23,960 nucleotides of DNA from an uncultured Alphaproteobacteria bacterium (GCA_913044255.1 CAJWOI010000006.1:1-23960); one strand, 5' to 3'. Counted from the stretch's first letter, positions 1 to 8,221 are shown. Numbers and translations: made by a program. Notes: generated by a model not told the origin, from the sequence alone.

Positions 1-1028
1 CGAACAAATCCGTACCCGCCATGAACTTGGATCGCTGCTGAACACACCTCCTCCGCCATCTCAGACGCAAACAATTTCGCCATTGAAGCTTCCTTGAGGG
101 CGGGATAGCCAGAATCCTTCAGCGCGGCAGCATGCCATATCATCTGCCGAGCCACGTCGATTTTGGTTGCCATATCGGCAAGTCTGAAAGCAACTGCTTG
201 ATGTCCAATGATGGGACGCCCCATGCTCTCGCGCTCTTTGGCATACGAAAGGGCTGCTTCATAAGCAGCGCGCGCGATACCAAGCGCCTGAGCCCCGATA
301 CCGATACGACCTCCCTCCAGGTTGGAAAGCGCAATACGGTATCCCTGCCCTAGTTCACCAAGAACCATGTCGGGGAACACCTCCAAATCCTCAAATGAAA
401 GTTGACAAGTGTCGGACGCCCGCTGGCCCAATTTCTCTTCCTTGGTTACTACCCTATAACCGGGGGAATCGGTGGAAGCTATAAAAGCGCTGATACCTTT
501 TTTCCCAGAATCCGGATCGGTAACACCAAAAATCAGCGCGATATCAGCGCTGGCCCCAGAGGTAATAAACTGCTTGGAGCCGTTGATGACATAATGATTT
601 CCACGTATCTCCGCTCGGGTGCGTAAATTTGAAGCGTCCGAACCAGCCTGCGGTTCCGTCAGACAAAAACAACCGCGTATATCGCCGCGAGCGGCAGGCC
701 GAAGATAACGCTCTTTTTGTTCCTTGGTACCAAACTGGTTGATTGGAGCACACACGACCGAGTTTTGTAAGCCAACAAGCAAGCCACAGGCGGCATCTGC
801 AGCTGAAATTTCCTCTATAACAAGAGCCAAAGACAGATTGTCAGCCCCCGAACCGCCCCATTCTTCAGAAACGGTCATTCCAAGGAAGCCAAGCTCTCCC
901 AATCGCTTCGCTATCTGAGAAGGAAACTCAGCGGTTCGGTCCCATTCCGCTGAGAACGGCGCAATCTCCGAATGAGCGAAGGTGCGCGCGGCATCTCGGA
1001 TCATAATTTGATCATCAGTTAACAGCAT
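1..1028 (-). CDS. acyl-CoA dehydrogenase, 3' part cut by window edge
   Basis: The frame is open from the start codon to the left edge, giving 342 residues with no stop, so the C-terminus lies outside. The protein begins MLLTDDQIMIRDAARTFA, the usual N-terminus of short/medium-chain acyl-CoA dehydrogenases. FAD- and substrate-contact motifs follow: FCLTEPQAGSDASN (121-134), INGSKQFITSG (148-158), and a late helix with QVHGGYGF (334-341). These enzymes oxidise acyl-CoA to trans-2-enoyl-CoA and pass electrons to ETF. The helix that carries the catalytic base of isovaleryl-type enzymes has Gly here (LEGGRIGIG), so the base is probably the Glu of the IYEGT-type motif, which falls beyond the edge. 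An alternative in-frame ATG lies 12 codons upstream (1064); neither start has a good ribosome site. It is the last visible gene of a same-strand cluster behind a thiolase, an SDR and isovaleryl-CoA dehydrogenase. Substrate chain length is not determined. Confidence 0.9.
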   Translation of the reverse strand, partial: MLLTDDQIMIRDAARTFAHSEIAPFSAEWDRTAEFPSQIAKRLGELGFLGMTVSEEWGGSGADNLSLALVIEEISAADAACGLLVGLQNSVVCAPINQFGTKEQKERYLRPAARGDIRGCFCLTEPQAGSDASNLRTRAEIRGNHYVINGSKQFITSGASADIALIFGVTDPDSGKKGISAFIASTDSPGYRVVTKEEKLGQRASDTCQLSFEDLEVFPDMVLGELGQGYRIALSNLEGGRIGIGAQALGIARAAYEAALSYAKERESMGRPIIGHQAVAFRLADMATKIDVARQMIWHAAALKDSGYPALKEASMAKLFASEMAEEVCSAAIQVHGGYGFV

Positions 1029-1147
1029 GCCTGAATACTCTACAGCTGGGCATGTGCAAATCATGCCAGATTAAAAACTACGTGCGCCAGTACTCCAAAG
1101 ACGCAGTGACCGTACGGTAATTACTCAGTCGAGACGCCGCACGTACG

Positions 1148-2338
1148 CTAATTTGCGCGCTCTATAGCAACAGCCGTAGCTTCACCACCACCTATACATA
1201 ATGCCGCCACACCCTTCTTTACATCATACTTATGCATGGCACCTATCAAGGTACAAATTATCCGTGAACCCGAGGAACCAACAGGATGACCCATAGCACA
1301 AGCACCTCCATGCACATTTACTTGCTCTGAACCAAGACTGTGTTCCCGGATCGCAGCCATCGTAACGACAGCGAAGGCCTCATTAACTTCAAACAGATCT
1401 ATATCTTTCTTGGACCAGCCTGTTTTTTCAAAAAGCCTCGTGATAGCGCCGACCGGTGCAGTGGTAAACCATTCTGGTGCCTGACTATGGGTCGCATGTG
1501 CGACGATGGTCGCGACCGGTGTAACCTCTCTCCTCTCCGCTTCAGACTGTCGCATCAGCACCAAGGCACTAGCACCATCCGAAATTGAACTTGAATTCGC
1601 GGGCGTTACGGTACCATTTTTCCGAAAAGCCGGTTTGAGGGTCGGTATTTTTTGAAGGTTTGCCGAAAAAGGCTGTTCATCCCGGTCAACAACAACTTGA
1701 CCCTTTCGAGACTCAACAAGGACTGACGCCATTTCCGCATCGAAACTACCATCTTCATTGGCCTTCTTGCCACGCTGTAGTGAACGGATGGCGAACTCGT
1801 CCTGCGATTCACGAGTAAATTGGTATTTTTCAGCAGTATTTTCGGCAAAAACGCCCATCAATTGACCTTTATCGTACGCGTCTTCAAGTCCATCTATGAA
1901 CATATGATCTTTGATCTCGCCATGCCCCATGCGAAGCCCGCGACGTGCCTTGGGGAGCAAATAAGGAGCATTAGACATACTCTCCAATCCACCGGTTACA
2001 GCAATATCCGCTGAGCCAGCGATGATTAAATCGTGGCCGAACATTGTCGCCTTCATGCCCGACCCACACATTTTATTTATTGTGGTGGCTCCAACATCAG
2101 AGGGCACTCCAGCTCCCAAAGCTGCCTGACGCGCTGGGGCTTGGCCCTGACCCGCCGCCAGGACACATCCCATTATAACTTCTGAAACATCCTCTGTGGG
2201 AACCTGGGCGCGTTCAAGTGCCGCTTTAATCGCTACAGAGCCAAGCTCCGGCCCAGAAACAGATGAGAGACAACCCTGGAAACTTCCCATGGGAGTTCGC
2301 GCCATGCCAGCAATAACTATCGGATCTCCTGACATCAT
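1148..2338 (-). CDS. acetyl-CoA C-acetyltransferase (AtoB/PhaA-type thiolase)
   Basis: A full-length thiolase of 396 residues. The nucleophilic Cys91 sits in NKMCGSGMK, the VNEAFA motif is at 318-323, His351 is in CAMGHPVGSSGSR and the acid/base Cys381 is in ALCIGGGEA. All catalytic positions are therefore intact. The family condenses two acetyl-CoA or cleaves acetoacetyl-CoA. The sequence resembles biosynthetic/short-chain thiolases more than the FadA partner of the trifunctional complex. An AAGGAG sits just upstream of two consecutive ATG codons, so the start could be 2338 or 2335. The gene lies 132 bases downstream of an SDR gene and 119 bases upstream of an acyl-CoA dehydrogenase, all on the same strand, consistent with a short-chain acyl-CoA degradation cluster. 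Confidence 0.95.
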   Translation of the reverse strand: MMSGDPIVIAGMARTPMGSFQGCLSSVSGPELGSVAIKAALERAQVPTEDVSEVIMGCVLAAGQGQAPARQAALGAGVPSDVGATTINKMCGSGMKATMFGHDLIIAGSADIAVTGGLESMSNAPYLLPKARRGLRMGHGEIKDHMFIDGLEDAYDKGQLMGVFAENTAEKYQFTRESQDEFAIRSLQRGKKANEDGSFDAEMASVLVESRKGQVVVDRDEQPFSANLQKIPTLKPAFRKNGTVTPANSSSISDGASALVLMRQSEAERREVTPVATIVAHATHSQAPEWFTTAPVGAITRLFEKTGWSKKDIDLFEVNEAFAVVTMAAIREHSLGSEQVNVHGGACAMGHPVGSSGSRIICTLIGAMHKYDVKKGVAALCIGGGEATAVAIERAN

Positions 2339-2470
2339 TTATCTCCTTGAAGGGTCGAACACTCCGCGGACTAAGCCGCCAATAATCTGCGATCAAAGAA
2401 CAACAAACCTGACATCATAATGCACATATAATCATGTTTCGTGGGCCTGAAAAAGAAGTGCCGTCTCGAA

Positions 2471-3268
2471 CTAGAACGGGTTGGTAATTATACCGCCCTC
2501 TACTCGCAGGGCAGCACCATTTGTTGCGCTCGATGACATCGAACAAACATAGCATACCATATTGGCCACCTCTTCCGGCATGGCATATCGCTGCAGTAGC
2601 GAGGATCTTCGTTTTTCTGAGAAAAGACTCTCCTTAAGCCCTTCAACAGTAGTGCCTTGCGTCGCCGCTCGTGACGACAATCGCTCGGATGATGCCTCCA
2701 CCCAGGTAGGGCCAGGTAATACGGAGTTGACCGTAATGTTTGTCTTTTTGGTGTATTCCGCCGCCCCTCTGGCGATGGACAACTGTGCGCTCTTGGAAAA
2801 CCCGTAATGCACCATTTCTTTAGGAATAAGAACCCCCGATTCACTTGAGACAAAGACAACTCTCCCCCAATCCTTTGTCTCAAGCATTCTTCGTAGATAA
2901 TGTCGCGTGAGTCGGACGCCGCTCATAACGTTCGCCTGGAACATCCATTCCCAGTCTTCATCCAAGACATCGAAAAATGGCTTGGGTTCATATACTCCCA
3001 TGTTGTTGACCAAAATATCGACATCCGAAAACGCGTTGATCACAGCCGCACAACCATCGGCGCTCGCGAGGTCAGCTTCCACGCCATGAAGCGTTGCGCC
3101 GGCCACATCTTTGCTAATCAACAAAATCGCTGCATCTATCGCATCTTGTCCTCGTCCGTTCACTATTACCGCCGCCCCCATCTCTGCCAAGCCTTTTGCA
3201 GCGGCAAGTCCAATACCCCTCGTGGAACCTGTCACAAGAGCAAGTTTTCCAGTCAAATCTAAATTCAC
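2471..3268 (-). CDS. short-chain dehydrogenase/reductase (SDR) family oxidoreductase
   Basis: A classical SDR of 265 residues. The Rossmann motif TGSTRGIG is at 13-20, the NNMG segment at 88-91, and the catalytic Ser141/142, Tyr155 and Lys159 (YGFSK) are all present. Arg39 after the second beta strand (VNGRG) points to NADP(H) rather than NAD, which is inference. The start is GTG with an AAGGAG eight bases upstream; no better ATG is available. The substrate is not evident; family members reduce 3-oxoacyl or other carbonyl groups. It is placed between isovaleryl-CoA dehydrogenase and a thiolase on the same strand, so a 3-hydroxyacyl-type substrate is plausible. The unusual SSESG sequence after the catalytic strand is typical of the SDRs annotated simply as oxidoreductases. 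Confidence 0.9.
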   Translation of the reverse strand: MNLDLTGKLALVTGSTRGIGLAAAKGLAEMGAAVIVNGRGQDAIDAAILLISKDVAGATLHGVEADLASADGCAAVINAFSDVDILVNNMGVYEPKPFFDVLDEDWEWMFQANVMSGVRLTRHYLRRMLETKDWGRVVFVSSESGVLIPKEMVHYGFSKSAQLSIARGAAEYTKKTNITVNSVLPGPTWVEASSERLSSRAATQGTTVEGLKESLFSEKRRSSLLQRYAMPEEVANMVCYVCSMSSSATNGAALRVEGGIITNPF

Positions 3269-3471
3269 AATCTGTGCTCCTTACATTTCCACCGAGACTA
3301 CGCACCAATTAATCAAGACGGTGTCAGAACGCCTGCCTGCCACAAGATGGATTCCCAATTTTGATCGGGTGGTCCAAGACACTATTGATTTTCTTATGCC
3401 ACCTTTGAAGGTACGGAAGCTAACCGTCCCGGTATCAGGCATAGACAAAAATCCGGGTGCATTTAATTTTA

Positions 3472-4644
3472 TTAACCACTTTCTTCAAAAAGTTCACGGC
3501 CAATCAACCAGCGGCGTATTTCCTGGGTGCCAGCACCAATTTCATAAAGTTTTGCGTCCCTTAACAAACGTCCGGTGGGATATTCATTGATATATCCATT
3601 TCCACCTAAACACTGAATTGCCTCAAGTGCCATCCACGTTGCTTTCTCAGCCGTGTACAGAATTACACCTGCAGCATCCTTACGGGATGCCTCACCGCGA
3701 TCGAGCGCTTTCGCTACTGTATATGCGTAAGCTCGGCAGGCACTCATAGTGGTATACATGTCAGCAAGCTTTCCCTGCATGAGTTGAAATGTCCCAATCG
3801 GTTCGCCGAACTGAGTTCGGTCGTGAACATAGGGTAAAACAACATCAAGGCATGACTGCATTACACCGATAGGACCTCCAGAAAGCACGGCGCGTTCAAA
3901 ATCCAGGCCACTCATCAGCACCCTTGCACCTTGACCTTCTGTTCCTAGCAAGTTTTCTGCTGGAACTTCGCAATCCGTAAAAACTAACTCTCCTGTGTTG
4001 GAACCACGCATGCCCAGTTTGTCGAGTTTCTGGGCAGTTTTAAAACCCTTGAAGCCGCGTTCAATTAAAAATGCAGATATGCCATGTGAACCCGCCTCGA
4101 CATCCGTTTTTGCGTAAACCACCAAAACGTCGGCATCTGGGCCATTGGTGATCCACATTTTGGAACCGTTGAGAACGTAATGATCTCCGTGTCTGTCGGC
4201 ACGAAGACGCATCGAAACGACATCGGATCCAGCCCCCGGCTCGCTCATGGCCAAAGCTCCAACGTGTTCCCCCGACAGAAGCTTAGGCAAATAATGTCGT
4301 TTTTGTTTCTCGGAAGCGTTGAGACGAATTTGGTTTACGCAGAGATTCGAGTGCGCACCATAAGAGAGACCCACAGCGGCCGAACCGCGACTAATTTCCT
4401 CCACTGCGACTACATGATCCAGGTAGCCCATACCGGCCCCGCCGTATTCCTCCTCTACTGTTATCCCGAGCAAACCAAGATCACCGAATTTGCGCCACAA
4501 ATCAGAGGGAAAATCATTGCTGCGATCAATTTCAGCGGCGCGAGGCGCGATTTCATCGGCGGCAAAGCTGGCCACCGTATCGCGCAACATTTCGGTACTT
4601 TCTCCCAGGTCAAAGCTAAGCTGTGGCAACTGATTGGAAATCAT
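3472..4644 (-). CDS. ivd: isovaleryl-CoA dehydrogenase
   Basis: The protein of 390 residues starts MISNQLPQLSFDLGE and continues with the blocks that characterise bacterial isovaleryl-CoA dehydrogenases: GLSYGAHSNLCVNQI (92-106), ALAMSEPGAGSDVVSM (130-145), GSKMWITNGPDAD (160-172), KLDKLGMRGSNTGELVF (206-222) and GGNGYINEYPTGRLLRDAKL (347-366). Glu250 in GLDFERAVLSGG matches the family-specific catalytic base position (Glu254 in human IVD). The enzyme oxidises isovaleryl-CoA to 3-methylcrotonyl-CoA in leucine breakdown, as a FAD homotetramer feeding ETF. Upstream in-frame starts at 4668 (ATG) and 4725 exist, but homologues begin at MI-NQLPQL and a candidate -10 box overlaps the 4668 ATG. Carboxylase and hydratase genes of the usual liu cluster are not next to it. 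Confidence 0.96.
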   Translation of the reverse strand: MISNQLPQLSFDLGESTEMLRDTVASFAADEIAPRAAEIDRSNDFPSDLWRKFGDLGLLGITVEEEYGGAGMGYLDHVVAVEEISRGSAAVGLSYGAHSNLCVNQIRLNASEKQKRHYLPKLLSGEHVGALAMSEPGAGSDVVSMRLRADRHGDHYVLNGSKMWITNGPDADVLVVYAKTDVEAGSHGISAFLIERGFKGFKTAQKLDKLGMRGSNTGELVFTDCEVPAENLLGTEGQGARVLMSGLDFERAVLSGGPIGVMQSCLDVVLPYVHDRTQFGEPIGTFQLMQGKLADMYTTMSACRAYAYTVAKALDRGEASRKDAAGVILYTAEKATWMALEAIQCLGGNGYINEYPTGRLLRDAKLYEIGAGTQEIRRWLIGRELFEESG

Positions 4645-4666
4645 GGGCGACCCCAGATTCGAGTTC

Positions 4667-4672
4667 ATAATA
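4667..4672 (-). promoter_or_regulatory. candidate -10 box for isovaleryl-CoA dehydrogenase
   Basis: Read on the minus strand the site is TATTAT, five of six matches to the sigma-70 -10 consensus, in an AT-rich stretch. A weak TTGTGT lies 15 bases upstream, inside an inverted repeat at 4685-4702. Transcription would begin near 4660, leaving about 16 bases before the ATG at 4644. Weak evidence, position only. Confidence 0.3.
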
Positions 4673-4684
4673 AAAACAAGCAAA

Positions 4685-4702
4685 GGTACACAACCATGTA
4701 CC
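4685..4702. promoter_or_regulatory. inverted repeat GGTACA-N6-TGTACC, candidate operator
   Basis: Two perfect six-base arms (4685-4690 and 4697-4702) flank a six-base spacer in the 109-base region between two divergently transcribed amino-acid-catabolism genes. The size and symmetry suit a dimeric repressor, and it would overlap the -35 region of the leftward promoter. Which regulator binds, if any, cannot be told; no regulator gene is seen in the window. Confidence 0.4.
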
Positions 4703-4753
4703 AACAAAAAATCATTTTGGAACATCAGTCATTAGTCGTTATAGGATGATAGC

Positions 4754-5629
4754 ATGGAAAAAACTATGATTGGCTTTATCGGCCTGGGGAATATGGGTGC
4801 ACCAATGGCCGCCAATGTCATGGCAGCCGGGTATGATTTATGCGCATTCGATTTGGCGGGCACCAAAGTTCGTGCTCCAAAAGGCGCTGAAATTGCCGCT
4901 GATATCGGGGACGTTGCACGAGCTTGCAAAACTGTGCTGCTGTCGCTACCTGACGGAAAGGCGGTCAATGAGGTAGCCACGCAAGTGACCGCAGCCTCCC
5001 AATGCGTAACAAACGCGATTGTTGATCACTCAACAATCGGTGTCGACGCCGCACAAAATGTTCATCGCATTCTTGCAGCCGCTGACATTACCTACCTCGA
5101 TGCGCCGGTAAGCGGCGGTACGTTCGGGGCAAGCCAAGGAACACTGGCGTTAATGGCGTCGGGTGAGCGTCTATTATTTGATCAGCTGGACCCAATCCTA
5201 GCTGCTTTCGCGACGAACCGTTTTTATATCGGGACTAAACCTGGTCAAGGGCAAGCAATGAAGCTACTTAACAATTTCTTGTCTGCCACCGCTATGACCG
5301 CAACCAGCGAGGCAGTTGCGTTCGGAGAATCACTTGGACTCGACCCCAAAATTATGATTGACGTATTTAATGCCTCTAGTGGTCAAAACACCGCAACCAG
5401 CGACAAGTTCCCACGCAGGATTTTGACAGAAACATTCGATGCTGGTTTTACCATCGACCTCTTGTCCAAAGATGTTAATCTGTATCTTGAGGAAATGGAC
5501 AAAAGCACGAACCAAGATACGATCGCCAAAACAATAGGCGGCGTCCTTAATGATATGATGTCCGAGATGCCGGGTGCGGACTTCACGCAGATTTATTCTT
5601 TCATAAAAAAACAATCCAAAAACAATTAG
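4754..5629 (+). CDS. mmsB: 3-hydroxyisobutyrate dehydrogenase
   Basis: A beta-hydroxyacid dehydrogenase of 291 residues. The N-terminal Rossmann motif IGFIGLGNMGAPMAANV starts at 6, the substrate-binding DAPVSGGTFGASQGTL at 116-131, and the catalytic Lys170 is in GQGQAMKLLNN. Asp33 at the end of the second strand (CAFDLAG) favours NAD, as in 3-hydroxyisobutyrate dehydrogenases, which oxidise 3-hydroxyisobutyrate to methylmalonate semialdehyde in valine breakdown. An AGGA is placed before the ATG. It is divergent from isovaleryl-CoA dehydrogenase and shares its upstream region, fitting joint control of leucine and valine use. Its stop is one base from the next start. Another short hydroxyacid substrate cannot be excluded. 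Confidence 0.85.
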   Translation: MEKTMIGFIGLGNMGAPMAANVMAAGYDLCAFDLAGTKVRAPKGAEIAADIGDVARACKTVLLSLPDGKAVNEVATQVTAASQCVTNAIVDHSTIGVDAAQNVHRILAAADITYLDAPVSGGTFGASQGTLALMASGERLLFDQLDPILAAFATNRFYIGTKPGQGQAMKLLNNFLSATAMTATSEAVAFGESLGLDPKIMIDVFNASSGQNTATSDKFPRRILTETFDAGFTIDLLSKDVNLYLEEMDKSTNQDTIAKTIGGVLNDMMSEMPGADFTQIYSFIKKQSKNN

Positions 5630-5630
5630 A

Positions 5631-6389
5631 ATGACAGACCCCATCACTCTGTATTGGCAGCCGGGGTGCACCAGCTGTTTGCGAGCAAAGGAATTTCTGA
5701 GCGAAAGTGGCGTTCGCTTCCAATCGGTGAATGTGGTTGAAGATGCTTCAGGCTTTGAACAGTTGGCAGGGTACGGGGTTCAGGCTGTCCCCGTAATAAC
5801 GCAGGGAGATCGATTTATATTTGCTCAAGTACTTTCGGAAGTCGCAAATTTTCTGAACATCGAGGATAACAGCACCGCACCACTGTCAGTTAGCGAGCTA
5901 ATACTCAAACTCCAATTTGTTTTGGTGGCGGCGCGACGTTACATCCGCCAAATTCCTGTAACTTGTCTGAACCATACTTTACCTGGTCGACCGCGGACCT
6001 ATCGTGAACTTGGCTACCATATATTTCGTGTTGCAGAGTGTTTCGTGAAGGTCACAGAGGGTGACACATTGACAGACGAAGATTTAAATGCGTCGCCCAA
6101 CTCAAATATCGAGAACGGCGCTGACATAGCGACATATGGCAGTGGGGTATTGAAGAAAATCAACTCCTGGCGGGAGGATACGACAGAGAACATTGGCTCA
6201 AGGTTAATGACGACTTATTTTGGCAAACAAACTCTGCACGTGGTGCTCGAAAGAACTACGTGGCACAGCGCGCAACATACCCGTCAGTTGTTGATGGTCT
6301 TGGAGATTCTAGGAATTGAGCCTGACGGTCCCCTATCTGCACAAGATCTAGCTGGACTGCCAATGCCAAAGGGAGTTTGGGATCATTAA
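5631..6389 (+). CDS. glutaredoxin-like domain fused to DinB-like domain
   Basis: The 252-residue protein has two visible parts. Residues 4-75 look like a glutaredoxin/thioredoxin fold: YWQPGCTSCLRAKEFL carries Cys13-x-x-Cys16, and AVPVI supplies the cis-Pro (54). Residues about 85-225 resemble the DinB/YfiT four-helix metal-binding fold, with His130 (GYHIFRVAE) and a HxxxH pair, His212 and His216 (TTWHSAQHTRQL), as the likely three metal ligands. DinB-fold proteins include thiol-dependent S-transferases, so a redox or thiol-transfer role is a reasonable inference; the reaction is unknown. It follows the hydroxyisobutyrate dehydrogenase by a single base and has no ribosome site of its own, so its translation is probably coupled. 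Its stop overlaps the stop of the convergent gene by four bases. Confidence 0.75.
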   Translation: MTDPITLYWQPGCTSCLRAKEFLSESGVRFQSVNVVEDASGFEQLAGYGVQAVPVITQGDRFIFAQVLSEVANFLNIEDNSTAPLSVSELILKLQFVLVAARRYIRQIPVTCLNHTLPGRPRTYRELGYHIFRVAECFVKVTEGDTLTDEDLNASPNSNIENGADIATYGSGVLKKINSWREDTTENIGSRLMTTYFGKQTLHVVLERTTWHSAQHTRQLLMVLEILGIEPDGPLSAQDLAGLPMPKGVWDH

Positions 6390-6763
6390 GGAAGGCGCAA
6401 CTCACGGCGCTTTGTAAAGAAATATCCAAGAATTGAGACAAAACATACGAGCACAAACATCTTATTTATAAACCAATTTGCAGTCCATATCGTCCAGCTC
6501 GGCTCAGCTAGGAAGAATGTAAATTTTATTGTAATGATGCTTATTTCAAGTGCTGATACCGAGATCGCGAACACGTAAGTATAGCGTTGCCAAAAAATCA
6601 GGGTCCACCCCAACCATAAATGAATCGTCCACCAAAAATCCCATAACACGTAGGTTCCCAATGGACTTCCTTCATGCCACGCAAAGGCAACAGGGAATGC
6701 AAATTTTATGACCAAAGTCCAGGCCGCAAGCAAAAATAAAAAATGAGCGAAAAACTTAACCAT
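6386..6763 (-). CDS. Trp-rich four-helix membrane protein of unknown function
   Basis: A 125-residue hydrophobic protein with four likely membrane helices, roughly 5-28, 36-58, 62-86 and 97-116, and a basic tail TKRRELRLP. Tryptophan is unusually common (11 residues, several in WDFWWTIHLWLGW at 41-53), with His30 and His48 near helix ends. I do not recognise the family. It lies 42 bases downstream of the Tat-dependent aldo/keto reductase gene on the same strand, so co-transcription is likely. A role as membrane partner of that exported enzyme is only inference. The ribosome site before the ATG is weak. The stop overlaps the stop of the plus-strand gene. Confidence 0.7.
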   Translation of the reverse strand: MVKFFAHFLFLLAAWTLVIKFAFPVAFAWHEGSPLGTYVLWDFWWTIHLWLGWTLIFWQRYTYVFAISVSALEISIITIKFTFFLAEPSWTIWTANWFINKMFVLVCFVSILGYFFTKRRELRLP

Positions 6764-6805
6764 GTTCGTCGTTTGGCCTAATTAAGAACTGAAAATTATT
6801 ATCAA

Positions 6806-8023
6806 TCATCCAAAACGCGCAGCAGCGTCACGGGTCCATTCAGATATTGGAATTCCCACTGGACAACTGTTTCTGCACGGCCGACCATCACAGCCGGCGC
6901 AAGCACTGGCATCCACGTCGAGAGCGGCATAATCGGCTTGGGCCAGGGTGCGATTCTGATAATCGACGTCGTACATTCGCGTTCTCAGCACTTCCGATAT
7001 TTCAATACCCTTAGGGCATGCGTCTGCGCAAATATTGCAACCATGTCGACAGTAACTGGTGCCATTCAACGACATGTAACGCTCAAGCAAATGAATTCCG
7101 GAGTCAGTCCCGCCGGCACCACCCGAAGCGCCTACATACTCATCAATATCCCCTTTGTTTGTCATCGAAACTATGAGGCCATCCACATGAGGATCTGACA
7201 ATACCCAACCAAATGCCGCTTGCGAGAATGTGATGCCATCGCGCTCATACCGGCGCATGTCATTTCGACGCGCACCCATCAAAGTTTTCATTGCAACTAC
7301 GCCCACGTTCTTTTGCTTGGCCTTGTAAAGCATACGTGGCAGGCCCGGCTGTACATCTGAAAAGTGTAGGCTTTGTTTGATACGGCCTAAAAAATCGGGA
7401 TCCTGGCCAAAATTGTATGCAACCAGTATCACATCGACCAAGTCTTGCTCTAACGAATATTCCAAACTGTCGACCAGGCGACTGCCGTGTCCTGACATAC
7501 CGCGAAAGCGAATTTTTCCTTGTCGCTGGGCAAGCTCTGTAAATTCCCACCATTCTTCATTGCGCATTCTCTCAACACGATTAACGGCATGATTGAAGTA
7601 CACATCGAGATAATCCGTTTTAAGTCGCCTGAGGCTTCCTTCAAGTGCCGTCATAATCTCCGCACGCCCAGCATTCGCAGCAGCCTTGGTTTTGGAGGCC
7701 AAAACAATTTGGTCTCTAACACCCCTCAAAGCCGCTCCTATCGCGACCTCCGACGTGCCAAACCGGTAACTTTCTGCGGTATCAAAGTAGGTGATCCCAC
7801 GATCAAGGGCATAGCGAACCAAATCTGGATCTGAGGACTGACTAGAACCGAACGATATATCTGAAATTTTTAAACCTGTCCGACCTAGTTCCACGTAAGA
7901 ACGGATCGCTGGTACCTCCCCAGAAAACTCCTTCCCTTTACCGCGCGCAATCTCCACCATAGTCCCGACACCTAGGCCAGCAACCACACCGCCTATTCCC
8001 ATAAATTTACGACGACTAATCAA
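6806..8023 (-). CDS. Tat-signal aldo/keto reductase with C-terminal Fe-S-type Cys clusters
   Basis: A protein of 405 residues. It opens ISRRKFMGIGG with a hydrophobic stretch to about 22, a twin-arginine export signal. An aldo/keto reductase barrel follows, with the family tetrad Asp81 and Tyr86 (FDTAESY), Lys111 (LASKTK) and His145 (YFNHAV). The C-terminus carries two cysteine groups: C325-x3-C-x2-C-x3-CP and C375-x2-C-x4-C-x3-CP, patterns of ferredoxin-like 4Fe-4S binding. The start is TTG: an in-frame stop lies seven codons upstream, and the first ATG (codon 8) would remove the twin arginines. Members reduce carbonyl compounds with NAD(P)H; an exported enzyme with iron-sulfur centres implies another electron route. 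The substrate is unknown. It is divergent from glnS and upstream of a small membrane protein. Confidence 0.88.
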   Translation of the reverse strand: MISRRKFMGIGGVVAGLGVGTMVEIARGKGKEFSGEVPAIRSYVELGRTGLKISDISFGSSQSSDPDLVRYALDRGITYFDTAESYRFGTSEVAIGAALRGVRDQIVLASKTKAAANAGRAEIMTALEGSLRRLKTDYLDVYFNHAVNRVERMRNEEWWEFTELAQRQGKIRFRGMSGHGSRLVDSLEYSLEQDLVDVILVAYNFGQDPDFLGRIKQSLHFSDVQPGLPRMLYKAKQKNVGVVAMKTLMGARRNDMRRYERDGITFSQAAFGWVLSDPHVDGLIVSMTNKGDIDEYVGASGGAGGTDSGIHLLERYMSLNGTSYCRHGCNICADACPKGIEISEVLRTRMYDVDYQNRTLAQADYAALDVDASACAGCDGRPCRNSCPVGIPISEWTRDAAARFG

Positions 8024-8221
8024 TATTTTATTCCCGCCACTTCAACATTTAAATTTCAAACCAACCGCCACTATAGCACTGCCAGAGATGAACTAGTGAC
8101 TTCCCGCACGCCAATATGTAAACGTAGCGAGTCTACTATAGGATGAACATGGCGTGATCCGAGCGCTTTTTTTTAAGTGCAGGAACGCGTAGGGTGCCCC
8201 TAAACTAGCTGGACGAGAATC

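Noticed and set aside
3111..3590. Open frame of 159 codons on the plus strand
   Set aside because: It overlaps the antisense of the SDR and isovaleryl-CoA dehydrogenase genes, has no ribosome site and shows no recognisable domain.
4714..4747. TTGGAA-17-TATAGG as rightward promoter for 3-hydroxyisobutyrate dehydrogenase
   Set aside because: The -10 would overlap the ribosome site and place the transcript start almost at the ATG; matches are only four of six in each box.
8143..8157. Five-codon frame (Met-Asn-Met-Ala-stop) with AGGA upstream, before glnS
   Set aside because: Too short to carry meaning and lacking repeated codons as in leader peptides.
8163..8182. GCGCTT / AAGTGC hairpin with T-run upstream of glnS
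   Set aside because: The T-run is in the loop rather than after the stem, so it does not resemble a terminator; it is probably chance.
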